A stretch of 8,371 bases of DNA, taken from NCBI GenBank assembly GCA_029210905.1, contig JARGGF010000145.1:1-8371 (forward strand), written 5' to 3'. This document shows positions 4,786 to 8,371 of this stretch, piece after piece. A program made the translations under genes and the position numbers. How positions within the stretch are numbered: the first letter of the stretch is position 1; the number at the start of each line of letters is the position of its first letter. Origin of the DNA: Bacteroidales bacterium (GTDB taxonomy: Bacteria > Bacteroidota > Bacteroidia > Bacteroidales > NBLH01). The notes below the pieces were generated by a model. The model was not told the origin of the DNA and searched no databases. It worked only from the letters and a program-made list of their open reading frames with translations.

Positions 4786-7410
4786 ATGACTGGACACAAA
4801 AAAATATTGCAATTCTTTCTGGCTGTAATAGTTTTTCAACTTGTTAACATTCAGATATTTGCGACTCATAATAGGGCAGGCGAAATTACGTATGTACAAA
4901 AAGGCTCCTATACCTATGAAATTACCCTGATTACTTACACTTATACAAAAGCACCTGCTGACCGTCCTGAAATTGATATTTATTTTGGTGACGGAACAGT
5001 TGCAACCGTGCCACGTGTAGGTGAAGTATATTTGCCTGATGATTACAAAAAAAATACTTATATTGTTACGCATACATACCCTGGTGCAGGAACTTTTATT
5101 ATTTTAATGGAAGATCCTAACCGGAATGAAGGAGTATTGAATATTCCCAATTCAGTTAATATCAGGTTTGCGGTTAAAACTACCTTGCAAATTAATCCTA
5201 ACCTGGGTGTCAACAGTACCCCGATTATGCTGAATCCACCTATAGATAAAGCTGCTAAAGGTCAAATATTTGTTCATAACCCTAATGCTTATGATCCTGA
5301 TGGCGATAGTCTGTCTTTTAAAATAACTACATGCCTTGGCGATAATGGTCAGCCAATCTCCGATTACAGTTTTCCTGCTGCAAAAAATGAATTAAGAGTG
5401 GATCCTATTTCCGGAGATTTTATATGGAATTATCCTGAAGATCTTGGTATTTATAATATAGCCATGGAAATTGAAGAATGGAGGCAGGGCGTAAAAATTG
5501 GAAGCATTATTAGGGACATGCAAATAGAGGTAGTTGAAACAGATAATAAGCCACCTGTAATTATGGCACTTGAAGATCATTGTGTTGAGGCTGATTCGGT
5601 GCTTAGATTTATTGTAACTGCTTATGATACTAATAAAGAGAAAGTTACCATTAGTTCTACAGGTGGGGTTTATCAATTGGATTCGAGTCCTGCTTATTTT
5701 GCGGACACCACAAGTACCGACACAGTGAGATCAGAATTTATATGGCAAACCAATTGCTCACATGTAAGGAAACAACCTTATCTGGTCATTTTTAAAGCAG
5801 CGGATAACAATCCGGATCAGGTTTTGGTAAGTTACAAAAATGTGAATATTCATGTAGTTGGGCCAGCACCGGAAAATGTTCAATTGGAGCCCACCAACAA
5901 TACTATTCTGGTTAAGTGGGATGCTTCAAGGTGCACAGAAGTGGCTGGATATATGATCTATAGAAAAAATCGACGGGCTTATTTTACTCCAGCAGAGTGT
6001 GAATTAGGTGTGCCTGAATATACTGAATATCAATTTATTGATTCAGTGGAAGGGGCAAATACAACACAATATCTTGATAATGATAAGGGTGAAGGCCTGG
6101 TTCAGGGATATGAATATTGTTATATGATTGTTGCCTATTATCCTGATGGGGCAGAAAGTTATGCTTCAAAAGAAACTTGTGCAGAATTAACCCGTGGAGT
6201 GCCAATTATTTTAAAAGCAAGTGTATCAACAACTGATGATGTGAATGGTGCAATTCATTTAGAATGGATGGAGCCTCTTGATTTTGACTCAGTATCAAAT
6301 CCAGGCCCTTATCGATATCAGATTTACCGTTCTGATGATTTATATGGAAGTGCTTTCACTGATCCTGTTTATGCAAATGGTTTGCATACAACAAGTTATA
6401 TTGACACCAATTACAATACTTTAGAAAAACCCCGGATTTATAAAATGGGATTGTTCAATTACGATGCATTAACAGACAGTTGGAATATCATTGGCGTGCC
6501 TGAAAAAGCAGCCAGTTTGTTCCTTACTTTGCACCCCCGCGACAATGAAATAGAGTTGGAGCTTGGCGAAAATGTGCCCTGGGAAAATTATCAATACGTA
6601 ATTTACCGCAAGACCATGCAGGCTATTGAATTTGATACCATTGCATATACAAACTCCAACAAATTTATTGACAGGGGGTTAACCAATGGCTTAACTTATT
6701 GCTATAAGGTTAAAAGCATAGGAAAATATGGCCTGGATACCATTCCCAGCCCACTTTATAATTATTCACAGGAGGCTTGTGCTGTTCCGGTTGATACCAT
6801 ACCTTCCTGTGCCCCTGAGTTAACGGTAATAAATAATTGTGATAGCTTGCGAAACGAACTGATTTGGACCAACCCAAATAATTCCTGTTCAAATGACGTT
6901 GTGAGTTATAATGTTTATTTCACACCTAACCCGGAAACTGATTTTGAATTGATTACCACCATTGATGATCCAAATGATACTACTTATTGGCATTATCCTG
7001 AAAAAGCCCTGGCTGGATGTTATATAGTCACAGCTGTTGATTCTTTTTCAAATGAAAGCGCCAAGACCAATATGGTTTGCGCTGATAATTGTTCTTATTA
7101 TAAATTACCAAATTCTTTTAGCCCTGATGGAAATGGGGTAAATGATATCTATAAACCATATCCTTATCAATTTGTTGATAAAATAGATATGAAAATATAC
7201 AGCCGATGGGGAGGATTGGTTTTTCAAACTGAAGATCCTGATATAAATTGGGATGGTAAAAACATGTTAACCAAACAGTTGGTACCCAGTGGAGTATATT
7301 TTTATTATTGCGATGTTTGGGAACTCCGACTTAGTGGAATGGAGGTACGTAATTTATCCGGGTTTATCCAGGTCTTTTCAGGTACAAATTCCAGCCCACA
7401 AAATAAATAA
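4786..7410 (+). CDS. T9SS type B cargo: secreted multidomain protein with gliding-motility C-terminal domain
   Basis: An 874-residue surface or secreted protein. A signal peptide (hydrophobic core about 7-22) probably ends at I-F-A26, giving a mature THNRAGEITY start that is common in this protein class. Modules in order are: a PKD-like domain (about 27-130, with IYFGDG at 65-70 and THTYPGAGTF at 95-104); a cadherin/Ig-like domain (about 150-251, YDPDGDSLSF at 169-178 being a possible calcium-binding loop); a beta domain (about 255-358); four fibronectin III-like modules (about 358-470, 471-577, 578-668 and 670-770); and a CHU_C/gliding motility-associated domain (about 772-864, LPNSFSPDGNGVNDIY through WDGK and PSGVYFYY). 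The last is the known type B sorting signal for export by T9SS and surface placement or release. Sixteen cysteines fit an oxidised extracellular protein. No enzymatic motif is visible, so adhesion or a scaffold role is an inference. Confidence 0.9.
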   Translation: MTGHKKILQFFLAVIVFQLVNIQIFATHNRAGEITYVQKGSYTYEITLITYTYTKAPADRPEIDIYFGDGTVATVPRVGEVYLPDDYKKNTYIVTHTYPGAGTFIILMEDPNRNEGVLNIPNSVNIRFAVKTTLQINPNLGVNSTPIMLNPPIDKAAKGQIFVHNPNAYDPDGDSLSFKITTCLGDNGQPISDYSFPAAKNELRVDPISGDFIWNYPEDLGIYNIAMEIEEWRQGVKIGSIIRDMQIEVVETDNKPPVIMALEDHCVEADSVLRFIVTAYDTNKEKVTISSTGGVYQLDSSPAYFADTTSTDTVRSEFIWQTNCSHVRKQPYLVIFKAADNNPDQVLVSYKNVNIHVVGPAPENVQLEPTNNTILVKWDASRCTEVAGYMIYRKNRRAYFTPAECELGVPEYTEYQFIDSVEGANTTQYLDNDKGEGLVQGYEYCYMIVAYYPDGAESYASKETCAELTRGVPIILKASVSTTDDVNGAIHLEWMEPLDFDSVSNPGPYRYQIYRSDDLYGSAFTDPVYANGLHTTSYIDTNYNTLEKPRIYKMGLFNYDALTDSWNIIGVPEKAASLFLTLHPRDNEIELELGENVPWENYQYVIYRKTMQAIEFDTIAYTNSNKFIDRGLTNGLTYCYKVKSIGKYGLDTIPSPLYNYSQEACAVPVDTIPSCAPELTVINNCDSLRNELIWTNPNNSCSNDVVSYNVYFTPNPETDFELITTIDDPNDTTYWHYPEKALAGCYIVTAVDSFSNESAKTNMVCADNCSYYKLPNSFSPDGNGVNDIYKPYPYQFVDKIDMKIYSRWGGLVFQTEDPDINWDGKNMLTKQLVPSGVYFYYCDVWELRLSGMEVRNLSGFIQVFSGTNSSPQNK

Positions 7411-7422
7411 TTTGCCATTGTT

Positions 7423-8371
7423 ATGAAAGTTAAGTTGTTTATAATCAGTGTTTTAATATTAATCCCTTGGTGGGCTTTATCTCAAAATAATTTGTATCTA
7501 AAAGCGCAGGTTGCTTATGAACAATCGGACTTTAATGCTACATCAAATTATTTAAATGATTATTTGAAGGAGTTTGGCAGCAATGACAAAGCCGTTTTTT
7601 TGAGGGCTAAGTCCAATCTTCAGTTAAAAAAATATCAGCTTGTTCTTGACGATATCAGTATGTTAAAACCGGGATTTAATGACGAAATCCTGCTGATTAA
7701 GGCCAGGGCAAATGCAGGTTTAGCAAACAGTGAATCAGCTATTCGATTACTTGATAAGTATCTTGACAGCAATAAAAAAGAGGCAGAACCAATAATTCTG
7801 AATTATCCTGAATTTCAAGAGCTTAAAGCTAACGAAGGCTGGCAAATTTTATGGAAAGAGGAGCGGTACTCAAAAAATGAAATGCTTTTGAACAACGCAC
7901 TGTATGCGATAAAATCAAACAAAATTGCTGAGGCTGGTGATAGATTAGATGAACTGATTGCTCGTTATAAAAGAAGTAATGAAGGTTATTATTACAAAGG
8001 AAAAATTTTATTTGAGAAAAAGAATTATGCTGAGGCATTAAAAATGTTTGAAAATGCCCTTGAAATTGAACCTAATAATATTGATTATCAGTTAGAAGTG
8101 GCTAAAAGTAATGTGAAATTAAAAAAGCAAAAAAAGGCTATTGAACAATTTAATGCCATTATTGCAAATGATAGTTTATACCTACCTGCTTTTTTAGGTA
8201 GGGCAGAAGCTTATTTGCTCAATAAGGACTATAAAAATGCGGAAGATGATATTTCTAAATTCCGTGGGTATTATTCTCAAAACCCTGAAGCACAATTTGT
8301 TAATGCTGAAATCAATAGTCAAAGCGGAGATTTTTTAAGTGCCATAAGTACTTTTGGAAAATTAATTAAAG
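7423..8371 (+). CDS. Exported TPR-repeat protein (3' end cut by window edge)
   Basis: The frame opens at the ATG at 7423 and stays open for 316 codons to the window end. The start MKVKLFIISVLILIPWWALSQNN is a signal peptide with a likely cut after A-L-S20. Four consecutive 34-residue TPRs are in exact register from residue 186. The first (186-219) has G193, A205, F209, A212 and P217 at consensus positions 8, 20, 24, 27 and 32; the next have A/A pairs at positions 8 and 20 (227/239, 261/273, 295/307). Weaker helical repeats cover about 24-120. Between the two sets lies a non-TPR stretch (about 122-150) with NYPEFQELKANEGWQILW. The gene starts 12 bases after the T9SS cargo gene, so the two are probably cotranscribed. 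It is likely a periplasmic or envelope protein-interaction scaffold; no specific partner can be named, and C-terminal domains may lie outside the window. Confidence 0.85.
   Translation, partial: MKVKLFIISVLILIPWWALSQNNLYLKAQVAYEQSDFNATSNYLNDYLKEFGSNDKAVFLRAKSNLQLKKYQLVLDDISMLKPGFNDEILLIKARANAGLANSESAIRLLDKYLDSNKKEAEPIILNYPEFQELKANEGWQILWKEERYSKNEMLLNNALYAIKSNKIAEAGDRLDELIARYKRSNEGYYYKGKILFEKKNYAEALKMFENALEIEPNNIDYQLEVAKSNVKLKKQKKAIEQFNAIIANDSLYLPAFLGRAEAYLLNKDYKNAEDDISKFRGYYSQNPEAQFVNAEINSQSGDFLSAISTFGKLIK

Noticed and set aside
4777..5073. A 98-codon minus-strand frame opposite the start of the T9SS cargo gene
   Set aside because: It overlaps a well-supported gene over nearly its whole length, has no recognisable motif and reads as an antisense shadow.
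7829..8038. A 69-codon minus-strand frame inside the TPR gene
   Set aside because: The plus strand carries an unbroken, in-register TPR protein there; the antisense frame has no support.

Overview
The window reads as a chromosomal segment from a member of the Bacteroidota. The evidence is AT-rich DNA, almost no Shine-Dalgarno sequences, several TAnnTTTG-type -7 boxes, a secreted protein with a gliding-motility/type IX secretion (T9SS) type B C-terminal sorting domain, and a DUF6702-like protein (a family I know mainly from this phylum). The genus cannot be fixed from this sequence. No RNA genes, insertion sequences, CRISPR arrays or phage genes were seen, and no gene-free stretch reaches 300 bases.

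Left part (1-3435), housekeeping. A truncated membrane-protein start (minus strand, running off the left edge) lies downstream of xerD (minus), the tyrosine recombinase of chromosome dimer resolution. Divergent from xerD is aroQ, the type II 3-dehydroquinate dehydratase of the shikimate pathway. Next come lipA and lipB on the plus strand, which together make protein-bound lipoate de novo: LipB moves octanoate from acyl-ACP to the target protein and LipA inserts the two sulfurs. lipA has its own promoter candidate. lipB starts with TTG. The lipA-lipB spacer carries two blocks of degenerate 7-base tandem repeats.

Right part (3462-8371), cell envelope. A HupE/UreJ-like polytopic membrane protein is encoded on the minus strand, convergent with lipB. 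Divergent from it is a tight plus-strand run: a secreted DUF6702-like protein, then (2 bases later) an 874-residue secreted multidomain protein with PKD-like, cadherin-like and fibronectin III-like modules and a T9SS type B sorting domain, then (12 bases later) an exported TPR protein cut by the right edge. The spacing suggests that the three plus-strand genes are one operon making exported proteins. No substrate or partner can be named from sequence.

The main unexplained items are this DUF6702 / T9SS-cargo / TPR cluster with its divergent HupE-like neighbour, the heptanucleotide repeats between lipA and lipB, and a dyad across the aroQ -7 box. I see no clear sign of a wholly new defence or mobile system.
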